Positions 1 to 11,627 of a stretch of DNA of 64,000 nucleotides are shown in pieces. Both the position numbers and the translations under genes were made by a program. Each line of letters starts with the position of its first letter. Position 1 is the stretch's first letter. The notes under the pieces are model-generated. The model saw nothing but the letters and a program-made list of their open reading frames with translations. It did not search any database and was not told the DNA's origin. Source of the DNA: Heterobilharzia americana (Eukaryota; Platyhelminthes; Trematoda; Strigeidida; Schistosomatidae). The stretch is taken from positions 11,201,248 through 11,265,247 of the forward strand of contig OX104134.1 in NCBI GenBank assembly GCA_944470555.2, in the 5' to 3' direction.

Positions 1-1009
1 AACTTTTTTGATGACTTTACCAGTGTCATATGAACTAACTTGTTTGTATTTATATGCAATCCGACAACCATCTACAGAATTGATTGCCTTTTCGTATAAA
101 AAAGGTCTGGATATGTGCATTATTTAAACAAGTTGCAATTAAGTGAAAACTTAATAAAAATGTCATTATAAAGCATACTCTTAACCCATTAATTTTTCAT
201 TCATAAATGATTTAGATAACTTTCACTAAATAACATGACTGTAGACTATTCAGATGCATTTTAGGGATATGTTGTTGACCAGTATTTTTGAAAAACAAAT
301 ATACCTCTTCTAATGAATTTATATAGTTAAACAAAATTTGTATATAGCCGCATAACCTGTATGCTTTTTCTGTCTACAAGGTCCAGTCAGTCAGATGTCA
401 CTAGTTTATCTCTGCATATTGAGTCCGAATGGCTCAACCATTAGTCGACTGTCTAGTGAGTCGTTGCCTGTTTTGGGTGCCGTCAAATGAGTATTGTCAA
501 TGTTCAATGTAAAGCATTAAATGAGAATCCCTAACCAGTTGAAGAGTTTGTTATATTACGTTGACTGAAATGACAAGTATATTCAGCTACGACTTATCTG
601 TCTGTGGTTGCACATCTTGCCAACTAAGTGTAGGCTTGTGCACTAATCTATAAGCCGTATGTTTTATTTCACGTCTGGTGATACTATATGACGTCATATG
701 ACATAGCAGATCATTATTCAGTCCTGCAACTCACTGCTCGCATGCTAAGTGCTTAAATCAGTTATCCATAAGTTAATGTTTTTGGTCTTGTTGCGATGAT
801 TGAAATGGTATGTAGGAAGTATCTGCATTTCATATATCAAATAATATTCCAGATTAATTTGTTTGTTGGAAATTTCACACAATGAAAAAGTATTATTCAT
901 TGGATGAAGTTAATGTCCACTTATACCGAGTTTTTATCGTCCTTTTTCTTTATTTTTTGTATGGGTACTAGCATTTTCCAAATATCCAAAGTAGATGTTG
1001 AGTCATTCC
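1..1009. other. No gene seen
   Basis: AT-rich sequence with only short frames. No splice-consistent exon or recognised repeat. Confidence 0.5.
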
Positions 1010-1200
1010 TAGCGCATGTGTTGGATGTGGAGCTGTAACTCATTGGTTCAGAGAGATGGCTTTCAACTAATGGGTCAGGGGTCCCAACCCCACCCCACCT
1101 ATTGAGGTTTAGGCAGCCAGGTAGTATCATTAGCCCTCACACTACAGGTGTGGTTCATTTCTTACTGCACGAAGGTGTACATGGTTGTTGAGCGCATTTC
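1010..1200 (+). repeat. tRNA-derived SINE-like repeat, diverged copy
   Basis: Same family as 20690: GAGCTGTAACTCATTGGTTC, AATGGGTCAGGGGTCCCAAC, TGAGGTTTAGGCAGCCAGG and the tail CATGGTTGTTGAGCGC. Confidence 0.6.
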
Positions 1201-1289
1201 GATTCATTTCGAGTGTGTTCAGTGCTGATTTGACATTCAAAGTTTCAACTATCAACCTCTCCACCTTGATAAGTTAGTTTTTTGGACTG

Positions 1290-1640
1290 TCACTTTCTCG
1301 TCGTATTGTGTTATGATATGCACAGCAATGGCTGGGCTTTTCTCTAGGTTTACTACCTTACCAGAGTCTACTTTTTTAGATTCAGTGGACTTTATGTGCT
1401 CTGTAGTTCCTGTCGACCCCGGTAGATTATTCTGACCTGCGTATCTAACTTCACAATCGTATTATGGAATTTCATTAACTAAATTATCTTGTCTAATGGG
1501 CTTCATAGGATCTTTCAGCTTACAAAGCCTGTTTATAACTGAGTTTGTAGGTTTATGCCACCCTAATTCCAGTGCTGCTCAGAATTATCCGTAAGCTTCC
1601 TGAGTTACCTTTCTTACACTATGGAAGTTGTGAATTCTTG
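1290..1640 (-). repeat. Diverged copy of the foldback repeat family
   Basis: In reverse orientation it parallels the left arm and inner part of the foldback: GCAATGGCTGGGC, CAGAGTCTAC, GGTAGATTATTCTGACC, ATGGAATTTCATTAA and ATGCCACCCTAATTCCAG. Many substitutions suggest it is old. Confidence 0.6.
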
Positions 1641-2396
1641 TTTCTCAACATTTCCATTGTCAATCTGTATGTGCCATCTTAGTAAATCTATGATTAAACG
1701 GTTTCTTTCCCACAGAAACATGTGCATAAAGTTTCTCTTTCTTTTCCAAAGTGTGGTACATCATTCTCATACACATTTAATCCACTACTGTTTCCTTTTT
1801 CTTCCTTGTTCACTAGAGTGGCTTTTTCTCCTCTCCTTCGGCATGTTTTTGAAGTGTTAATATTTGAATCTGTATACTTTTGTACAAGGTTCTAGGTTTT
1901 TTTCCCTTTAGGCATTGAAAAATTCTCATTTTATTCGATAGACTAATTGCTTAACAGTGTACTACTATGAACGTGAAAACACTTCATAACTTTATGGTCT
2001 GTAAAGCATAACCATAAAATGAACTTAGTTGCGTACATGTTTCTTGATGCCCACGTTTTATTTAGAGTCGTATTGAATAAATAATAGTTTTCTATCGAAG
2101 TTCTTATCATACCATAGCTAATCGTCATCCAGTATCAATGTTTGTACTCATTATCTTTCATTTCACTCCACTGTTTAATCTTTCTGCTCTCTCGTGTTTT
2201 GTTTGTGTTTAACCTGCATACTCATGTGCATTTCAGTCCTGTCAAAAATTGAGTCAGTTCATAAACACCATTCTCTTTCTCACTTCAACTATGAATTTAT
2301 CGTCATTTACAGCGGAAACGGATCATGAAATGCTTTCCTGCGGATGCTGAATGGAGTGAGAGATGTGGAAAGCATCACTAAGACATCTACTCCCAA

Positions 2397-2481
<85 letters not shown>

Positions 2482-4259
2482 CTAATGTTTTTCTCAATAT
2501 AGTCTGTAATCAGAGTTGCTTACATTTACCGTGTGATTTAGTCAGTTTAATATTTGTTCACGAATGGGAGTGTTGTAACCCTGATTGCTTTTGTAGGTAC
2601 TGTTATGATTGTTTTTATTCAATGAAAGTCTGTAGATGTTGTGACTGAGGATGATGACAGTTTCGCCATTATCATACTGTATAACATAGCTGTACACTTT
2701 TATCACAGTAGAAACACTAAAGTGTACTACAACAATGTGTTGAATGAATTCATTTTTGTTGTGTGCTACAGATTAGCGGAGTATTAATTACTTCGTTTTA
2801 ATTACATGCCTTCCTTGTTCACATCATCTGTAGCTCGGGTAATACAACTGAGTTTTACTAAAGGATGAATTTACTTTGCAACGAATGACTCCTTAAGCTC
2901 TACAATTTATCAGTACAAATCAAAATCCATCTTTGTAAGTCTATCGAAATTATTTTATTTCGTTTTGGTGAACCAGGGCATTTACACCAGCTCATGCAAG
3001 CTTATTCAGTGAACCATTTAACATCCATCATGTGCGCATCCCGACGCTGGAAAATACGCTATTCCTAAAAAAGGTTGCTTGACCTATTATATTTGCAATT
3101 TTCTCAAATGACCTTTAACAAAATACTGAGTAGTAGACTATATTGCAAGAAAATATTTTAAAAAACATAGCGTTGTTAAGTAGAAGTGATAGTCAGGCTG
3201 AAGGCTTTGAATTAAATGTACTTCTGAAGGTTTGAATTTCACCTTCCGACTTCTCATCGGCTCATATCCTTGCTGACGTTTTTTATTCTTCTTTTAGGGA
3301 AAGGAAAAACTGAGAGAAGATAGTGTTTTGCAATTCTAGACCTTTAATGCCGAGAATGGATTTCTCACCGTGACAGTGCAGACGATTGCTTTGAAACTGA
3401 TGTGCATCTTTTCTTAGTGGTTTCTGCTATTCATTTTGTCATGTTGAAGTGTCAAGCACCACAGTTTGAGTAAAAAAATTCAGTTTTACTAAGTCCTTAC
3501 TTTGTTCATATCCGTATGCATGCGCAAAATATTCTTAGCCAACCACTGGCATACAAATGAAGGGAACTGAAATTTTATGATATCTCACAGCAGAGTTGGA
3601 ATAAAGATTTTAGCATGAAATCAGAGTTTGTAGAATGCAAAGTCCGTGGTGAGAAATTCCACCTAAGTTCAACTTCACAATTTCCAGAATCAGTGTTGAG
3701 TGATACTAAATAACTTTGAAAAAACTGCCTAGTGATTAGTCGTGTATTTCCTCTTTCTGTCAACATCTATTGAGACAGAATAAAGACCTCTACTTGGGAA
3801 GTTGACTGCCAGTTAGTGGGATATATCCTAGTATTACACCCCGGTAATTAACACCAATCAAAATCTAGCTATCTAACCTATCTGGCCTTCTGGATAGAGT
3901 AGCGATTATTTATCTGACCGTGGCATCTGAAGGTATACGTTCGGGTCTCGCAAAGTAAATGTATTTAAAGAGTATCATGTTGACCGGTTTTTTACATAAA
4001 GCAGATTTGAGACTTTTGTGGATCGATAAAAAAATAAAATGTTTTATTGGTATATAAATTGTGGGTTGTCATTCTCACACACCCTTTGCTATAAATGATC
4101 ATCAAAATATAGATTTACTCACATATAACACTTACCGGAGTTACCGAGTGCGTTTTAATTCTTTGTGTGTTAACAATACCGGCTGATCAGGTTAAACTAC
4201 GGATGTTTCACTGAAGTGACAAAAAGCAGTTTAATAAAGCAGATCTTAGACTAGACTAT
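1641..4259. other. No gene seen, except the (TA)n tract
   Basis: Outside the microsatellite at 2405 I see nothing supported. Frames here are short and lack codon-like composition. Confidence 0.5.
2405..2478. repeat. (TA)37 microsatellite
   Basis: Perfect TA dinucleotide tract of 74 bases. Confidence 0.98.
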
Positions 4260-4730
4260 GAACACATCTACAGGTTGTTAGTTGTTTGTGGGAAATCGAC
4301 AGGAAGCCTCTGACCTAGGTTTCGTGCTTGTTAGCACTCGTCAGCAGGGCGTATTTGCAACCTCAAAGGAAATAATGTCCCCAGTGAGATTTGAACCTGT
4401 ATCACCCGGTGTTGCAGTCACTGACGCTACCACTGAGCTGTTTGGGCCGTGACTGACCTCCTGTGAGACTGAATTAGATTCATCGATTGGTCACTGGAGA
4501 GCAGCGAATTCCATGTTTTTCCCAAAGTACTGACCAAACTTTATCGACCACTTAATGTGGCCACCAAGCTAGGACGTTCACATACGCGGTGAACTTTGGT
4601 GGATGTTAGTTGGTTGAAGCTAATCGCTAGGAAGCACTGGACCTAGGTTTCATTCTTGTTAACAGTTGTCAGCAAGGAGTGTACGGATTGTGCTAACTGT
4701 AATCTAATAGGGCGTAATGTATTGTGTTGA
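4260..4730. repeat. Interspersed repeat with an internal partial duplication
   Basis: Blocks at 4275-4370 (GTTAGTTGTTTGTGGGA, CTGACCTAGGTTTCGTGC, CGTCAGCAGGGCGTA) recur in the same order and orientation at 4600-4690 (GTTAGTTGGTTGAAGC, TGGACCTAGGTTTCATTC, TGTCAGCAAGGAGTG). Between them is a tRNA-like - strand segment (AGATTTGAACCTGTATC, CTACCACTGAGCTGTTTGG). Confidence 0.55.
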
Positions 4731-4926
4731 AACGAGACATCCAGTCGATGAAAAGGTAATGAAATGACAGATTGATTAGTAACGAAAACGAAAGGATGTC
4801 CTAAACCACGGCAGAATTTTGTTTATGATGACACACTTCACCAAATAGCACTTAATTTATAAAGCTTTATAGCAGTTCAGTTCCAGGGCTGTGTCGTTTA
4901 ACCACAAGCGCAAACGCTGTGAATGC

Positions 4927-4928
<2 letters not shown>

Positions 4929-5001
<73 letters not shown>
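4929..5001. repeat. (TA)n microsatellite, 73 bases
   Basis: Perfect TA dinucleotide tract, no interruptions. Confidence 0.98.
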
Positions 5002-5004
<3 letters not shown>

Positions 5005-7534
5005 CACCCATATTGATCAAAGTACACTAGCTTTTCATTTATCAGCAATTTGATAAAAATGATTCTAATGTAGTTTATTACTAGACTCCTTTTTTCATGT
5101 TGAATGATTTTCATCTGATATGAACTATATATATTTTCATTAAAAATGGAAATAATTTCCTCCTAGGTATATTCATAAACCTTCCTAGAACATTATTTCC
5201 TTTCCTAGTTTTCTGTATAATGTTGATCAATTTTCCTCTACCTCAGGTTGGATAGAAACAACTCGTTCTCCCGGGATGTCCTTGTGCAGCTGCAGGCTTC
5301 TACTTCTATTAACGTTGTTCTTTGAATAATTAAAAGAGTGAAAACGGTTGTCCAGTACTAAAATCGAATACAGGTATGAGAATAAAAAAATCTTAGAGCA
5401 CATGGACTACAAATCTGTAAAGGGATTAATAGCACACAAATCTGACTGCTCTGCGAAAACTATCTGTAGTTTTGCTCTGTCGGCTCATGAATTCGACACT
5501 TGAAATAAATTCTGGGAGAAATTTCTCTGATTGGGTGATTTTGTTTCAGTACAAGTGACTGAATATTCTTTCAGGGCCTAAATCAGTAATGTATCAATTA
5601 AGATTTCCAATGTATACTATATTGAGCTCGTCGCCTGAGACTCGTATCGAGTTTATGTTTAGGTAACAGTAGTAATAACCATAACATGAATAATTAAATA
5701 TCCACTTTTCAGTTTCAAGTTGGATCCTTTCCTCATAGATATAACATTCACCGCTGTTTTTTAAGGAGATTGGGCTCATGACCACTTGGATAGTCATTGC
5801 TTATAGTTATTGATAATTGGCATAGTTCGACTGCACTACTTTATGTTTCCTATCTTAACGTCAGAATGCTTTTAAAGTTCATGTGATTTGAAACTTATGT
5901 CTTTTCCATACCCACGTATACATGATGAAGTGAAAAAGCACTATCTTTAACTTCTTACTTCAGATTCATTCACCACTTTCTTATTTCTTTCTACCTTTCT
6001 TCGTTGATCGCATATCGATCCCCAAGTGTTCAGTCTAAATTCGGGACATTGAACGTAAAAAATTGTTTATGTATTGTTCTTTAATCAATTAAATAAACAT
6101 GTGTCTTATCCTCATTACTGTTATTATTAAAAAGTGAATTCGTTAATGGCATCATAATTTTCGCCCCAGTATATTTCCCTGCATTCTCTGATGAGACTAG
6201 AAATGTAAATAACTTTTAATCAGGAATTTAATTTTCATAAAATATGAATGCTAGTAGGATATTTAAAACAAATCCGTTAGAAGATGAATGTTCCGCGTAG
6301 TGACTTAAAAGACTGCGTAACATGAGACAGAATACACCTTGTTACTCATCATTTGTAACATATAATCTGGTCAATATGTTCGATAGTTCTTAAGTAACTT
6401 TGTCAACTATCACCCTTTTCTCATTATCGGAGCATTTTTCCTCCGCACCACTCACTCATTGGATAATTACTCCGGATTCACTGATGAAACAAACTGTTGT
6501 AGTAGATAGAGGGGAACAGAGAGCACTTCCTTTGCATACAACTATATTCGATAGGCATTTATTCGTCAAAAGTCTTAGGGGCCTTTTGATATGACTTGAT
6601 GTATACGTGTGAACACTTGAACTAGTCGCTGAATTCCTCGGAAAATAGAAAATGCGGTAAGACAAGAAATCCATTCCAAAGTTAAAGTATTCGGAAAAAA
6701 GCAAGATATATACATATATAAATGCAGTGGCTTTAGTTATATCTGTGCATTTTCAGAACGAAAACTGTCAATTGATTTCGCCTCTCCAAACAAACTGATA
6801 TTTATATGTATGTTCTCATGTCTTTTCTCGAAACTTTGGTTTATAATACTCGGTTGGGAAAGACTTCAGGGATTTTGAGCTTTCCTGACGAATCTGGACA
6901 GTCATGGTGGACACCATAATACTTTCTTTTTAAAATAAGTGACATTTTAATCAAGTCAATATAATGCTGTCTAATTCTTTATGAAATAAATGGCAGTAAT
7001 GAATCGTTGAAGAAAAAACCTCAAGGCTCGAACACCGAGCAGTTATCATTTCTTATCCTGAGCTGCAAATCTTCTGTGCTAATTTATGCATCATTCAATG
7101 TCCACACTTTTTCTTCTTATCTACTGTTGTATTTGTTAAAAATAGGGAAGTGTTGTACTTTTTTCACTTTGTCGTTCACATACATTGCGACAAATATTTA
7201 TCCAAGTAAGTAGGATGCATGATACAATCGTACTGTGGTTGTTATTAAAAGTAATTACCAATGTCTTGGGTAGTCAAAATTTGCATTCTCTTTCGGTTTT
7301 CGCTTTGTCCTGTATGTATCCGTATTTATAAAAACATTTTTGTCACTTACACAAAGAAAACGTTTTCGTGGATAATTTGCGTTAATCGCCTATTTATTTT
7401 TCGATATGATGATTCTTACCTTACATTTATTGAGGTTTCATTAAAATTATTAGAATGAATTAAGTTGGTTCTTAATCGTAGTTAATAACATTTTTAATAC
7501 TGGGTGAACATTGAAAGTGAAATGATCTGAACTG
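5002..7534. other. No gene seen upstream of the FHA gene
   Basis: Likely intergenic DNA or an upstream intron of the FHA gene. Frames at 6400-6704 overlap on opposite strands and show no motif. No promoter element can be placed with confidence. Confidence 0.45.
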
Positions 7535-7640
7535 CGACAGTGTCCCGTGGGCTACCAGGTCAGTGTTCTACCAAGTGAGCCAAGAGAACCCGCTGCTGAC
7601 CAATTGTTAATTTAACTTCAATCACCAAGGATTTTGTCCA
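7535..7640 (-). repeat. tRNA-like SINE head
   Basis: On the - strand the segment reads like a tRNA 5' half (GGCTCACTTGGTAGAACACT), but no paired acceptor stem or B-box follows. Interpreted as a SINE head rather than a tRNA. Confidence 0.4.
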
Positions 7641-7753
7641 ACTGAAGTGTGAATTCACGAGATGCTACCATCCGTTCATCGTATTCACATTGGCTGCCAA
7701 GCCGTGACTTCTCATCCCAATCCAGATCGAGCTAATTTAGAGAGGCAGAGCAT

Positions 7754-8003
7754 CATATTGATTACCAGTTTGACTATCTGAGATAGCCGAGGTTTGGCAG
7801 ATTTGTATTATGGACACTGGGTCATGATCGAAGATGAAATGAAAATGTCAGTAGGTAAAGCCACCGTGCTGGTAACTCAGAGGTCGCTAGTCCGAACGAA
7901 TCCTGCTGCCACCCGTATTTTTATTTCACCTTCAATCTTCATTCTGTATCAATAATACAAATCTGCCAAACCACAGCTATTTCAGATAGTCAAATTGATA
8001 ATA
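7754..8003. repeat. Foldback SINE-like repeat, copy 1
   Basis: Bases 7754-7846 and 7920-8003 are inverted copies of each other (shared GGTTTGGCAGATTTGTATTA) around a loop of about 73 bases that contains a tRNA-like TAACTCAGAGGTCGCTAGT segment. A related copy is at 30347-30500. Confidence 0.65.
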
Positions 8004-8345
8004 TTTTTAAGTTAGAAGTAGTTAATGTGAAGTATTTTTGCAACTACAGATTGAGTAAGCCTTATAAATTCCTGACAAATGATATATGGATTAACTGCAC
8101 ACCAGAGTTAAGTTTGAATAGTCTAAGCAATCCAACTTCATTTGACTGAAGTCTACCGATCTTCTAGAAGAGATGTAAGTGAAATGACAACTTGTCTGAG
8201 ATTTTCTCTTGGTTTTTTTTGATAGTGCCTAAGCATATCACAATCTTGTCACTTTCATGTAACTAAGCGGTAAAGTTCAATATTCATAGTATCTTATCCA
8301 CATCAAATTTCATTTTCACTCTGTTACCTTTTTCTGTTCATTCAG

Positions 8346-8608
8346 CTACGCGCAAGGCCTCCACATTTGATTAAGAAAAGCCATTTATTGATCTACCCGT
8401 ATCCAGTCAAACTCAACCGTATAATTCAACATTATCCATTAATTCCCATCTCATGAATAAACGGTTAACCAGAAAAGAAATTGATGATATTAGTATCAAT
8501 ACAGTTTGCTTAATTGAATTGGGTTCGAATGAATCTTTGAATGAATCTTTGTATGCATCTGATGCTCCACAAGGTAAAATTTATCCTCTACCTATTCATA
8601 AAGGAAAA
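8346..8608 (+). CDS. First visible exon of the FHA gene (5' UTR plus 52 codons)
   Basis: A strong acceptor (pyrimidine-rich tract ending TTCAG at 8345) opens the exon, and a GTAAGT donor at 8609 closes it in phase 0. All three frames from the acceptor hit a stop before or at 8455, except the frame starting at the ATG at 8453, so 8346-8452 is best read as 5' untranslated. The coding part gives the first beta strand of the FHA domain and ends in HKGK, directly before VYVG in the next exon. A small internal duplication encodes NESLNESL. The acceptor could receive either an upstream UTR exon or a trans-spliced leader, which flatworms use; the sequence alone does not decide. An alternative acceptor at 8391-8392 (TTAAG) would open the ATG frame further upstream, so the start could be further N-terminal. 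Confidence 0.6.
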
Positions 8609-8831
8609 GTAAGTTGGCACTTTTTTCTAGTCTTTTCTCGCTTCCTTTAACGCTGTTATCTGTGGCTTACAACAGGAAAAAAAAACCCATTAATGTGTTC
8701 ACACAATAAAGCATTACATTCTTCATAACTTCCTGAATCTGTTGTTTATCTGGGATCACCTTGTACTCCTGAGAAAGTTGATAAATACTGAATTTTTCAC
8801 CTTATACATGAGACATAACAAGAAATTATCC

Positions 8832-8889
<58 letters not shown>

Positions 8890-11575
8890 TTCAATAAAGA
8901 GTACTAACTGAAGTTGTTCCATTTTCAGCTTTCGATGCGAATCTGGCGGACAGCTGTTTTCAAGTCACATATGACAACTTCTGACCCGTTGTGTAGTGCA
9001 AAGTGGACTGGAAATAAAAAAGCAATGCTTTTTCGTTTTTAGTTAGTGTACGCTTCTTCACTCTTCAGTATGTAAATGGATTTTTAATTATATACTGATG
9101 ATGGGTAGTAGCTAGCGGTGAAATTCAGGATGTGCGTTTTGTCCTATTTGGGACTTGTCAGCTTGATGTACCTGCCTCCCAGTAAACGATGTCGTTCCCA
9201 CTCAAACTCGGGACGAATCACTTCAAATGCCAGAGCGCTATCCACTAGTCCATTAAACCACAATGACCACTCCTGCACAGATGCTTCGATATCTCCTGTT
9301 TCAGCTATATATTAATGATGTTAATCTTTTTAACGCATGCCAAATGCAAACGATCATATACATTTAGTTTTTTATTAATTTATTCGGAAGTTAAAGTGAT
9401 TATAAGTATGATTCACGATTGATAATTTAATCTCATGTAGCACATTTCTGCCTATGGGACTTCAACTTATCTTAGATCCCTTTCAGACCATTTTTGCAAC
9501 TTGGTAGTAGTTCAGTCATTATCATTAATTAAAATACGCGGTTGATTGGCATGTGCGACGCATTTTCCAGCCACTTTTAATATTATAGTTTAGAAAACAT
9601 AGTCGACTGATTTACTTTCCTACTTTCCACCTCCAAACCCTGATCTCAATAATTCTGATTCAGAAGTACCCTAACATATGAGCAATGCTTTGAAGATAAC
9701 TGTAAGTGAATACTTGTAAACATCATGTTACTTATCGTTAACGGTCTCTTCTCTCAGTCACTCAATAAGATGTCAGATCGTTTTGCATTTTATTCCTCTT
9801 TCAGTAGGCAGTATGACTGGTGTAAGTTGGTCCATACGAAGCCACTATATTGCTTCCTTACTGAAGTGACAATTCAGTTGATTGTTTGAGTTTTTACCAG
9901 TTAATTGTCTGGATGTTTTTAGATCATTTTCATTTCGTATATTTCGTTGTATATGTACATTTCAGTCAACTCAAGTCGTAACGCCGATGTAACTTTTATT
10001 TTAAAACCGTAAAGTGTGATGAAATCACATTCATGCAGTCGATAATGGGTCACACTTATTGCATGAAGGGTAATCATACTACCTGACTGCCCAAACCTCG
10101 GTGGGTGAGAGGTGTTCGTACCTGTGACTCGACGCACTGATGTAAAAGTAACTGCCCAAGCCAGTTAGGCACCGCTCCACCTAAAGAGTGATGTCAAGGT
10201 ATTCATAAGATATATCCCCGATTAGCAAGCGAAACAAGCTCACAGAACAGCAAACAACTTTCTCAGCTACAAACTTCTATAAACTTTAGGTCAATCAGCG
10301 AATTTTCGCTTACCTACAGTCCAAATTCTTTATTTTAAACAAATTTAGCTTTTTAATTCTCAAAATTACCAATAGTTTTACTTACTTGGTTCCATGTTTT
10401 TATTCTGGAACATAAATTATTGAAAACACCTTTTATTTATTACCTTATTATGCATACATCAGCATAAACGAAAGCCGTAATAACAGTTTATTACTGTTTT
10501 ATGTATTTTTCTATCGACGTGTATTTGCGATAATATAAGAATGCTGCAGTTCAACAGTTATTTAGGTTGCACTACATGCTTCCTGCTTAACCGACCGTTG
10601 TTTTTCTTTTCCGATGATTAACGAGAATTTCGACAGTAATATTAGCTTACCTGATAAACTTATTAGACTTGGAAAGGGAATGATTTATGCTTTCTGCTTG
10701 ACTCATGTCAGGAATGCATGCATTAGCAGTGAAAAGGACTCCATTAGTCTAACTGTTTATGTAGAACGATTAATTCCTGTGGTCCTGGATACTTCATCGT
10801 TACGCTGAGAATGACTTGATGCAGCGCATATGAACGATAATCACCAGCGAGTGAAACAGTAGAAAAAAGAAAAAAACACAATCATTTCGTTGTGATATTA
10901 TCCACTGCGACCGTTGACTGTTACTTTGACGTAGTGGTCAAGCTCACATATCACAATAACCTGGAGAACTCATCTGGTGTAAAACCTGATCCCTTGCCGT
11001 CCTACCAGACTAGAAAGTCCAGTTGGATTATGATAAGACAAAAAACAGTTACCGTCATAGTACAAATTACTACTCTATGATAGGGGTCCTATGGCGAAGT
11101 CGTACTGCTGAGTGGATGGGGATGACAGCGACAAGGTGTTTTCCACAGATAACCAGCAGTGCAGTGCTGATGCTGCTTTCTCTATGCGAAGAAAGGGGGG
11201 ATGTCAACCGTAAAGCAAAGGCGCACTTACCTTTACCCCGTGGCAACCTGATACCGGCAGTATGCGTTCATAGTCGGAGTTAAAACTAACAAGCTAAAAT
11301 ATCGAACTTCTAAACGGAGTTCACTCTGCTATACTGCACAGACGTGAAACATGGCAATTAAAAGCAGGGGATATGAGAAGCCTTCAGGTATTTGACCATT
11401 ATTGCCTTCGTAATATAAGCCGTGTGTCGTGGTGTTACTGCGTTAGTATTCCAAAAGTCAAGTGTAGAGTGTTAGGTAGGAGAGGATAGTCATTTGATGA
11501 GGTTGTGAACCTTGATCGATGAAGTGGCTGGAACATGTGTATGAATGCCCAGTCACCACCTGCCCTGTCGTACAA

Positions 11576-11627
<52 letters not shown>

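Noticed and set aside
10614..10808. 64-codon + strand frame with a protein-like composition
   Set aside because: No convincing acceptor or donor in phase, no known family, and inside the large intron. Left as chance.
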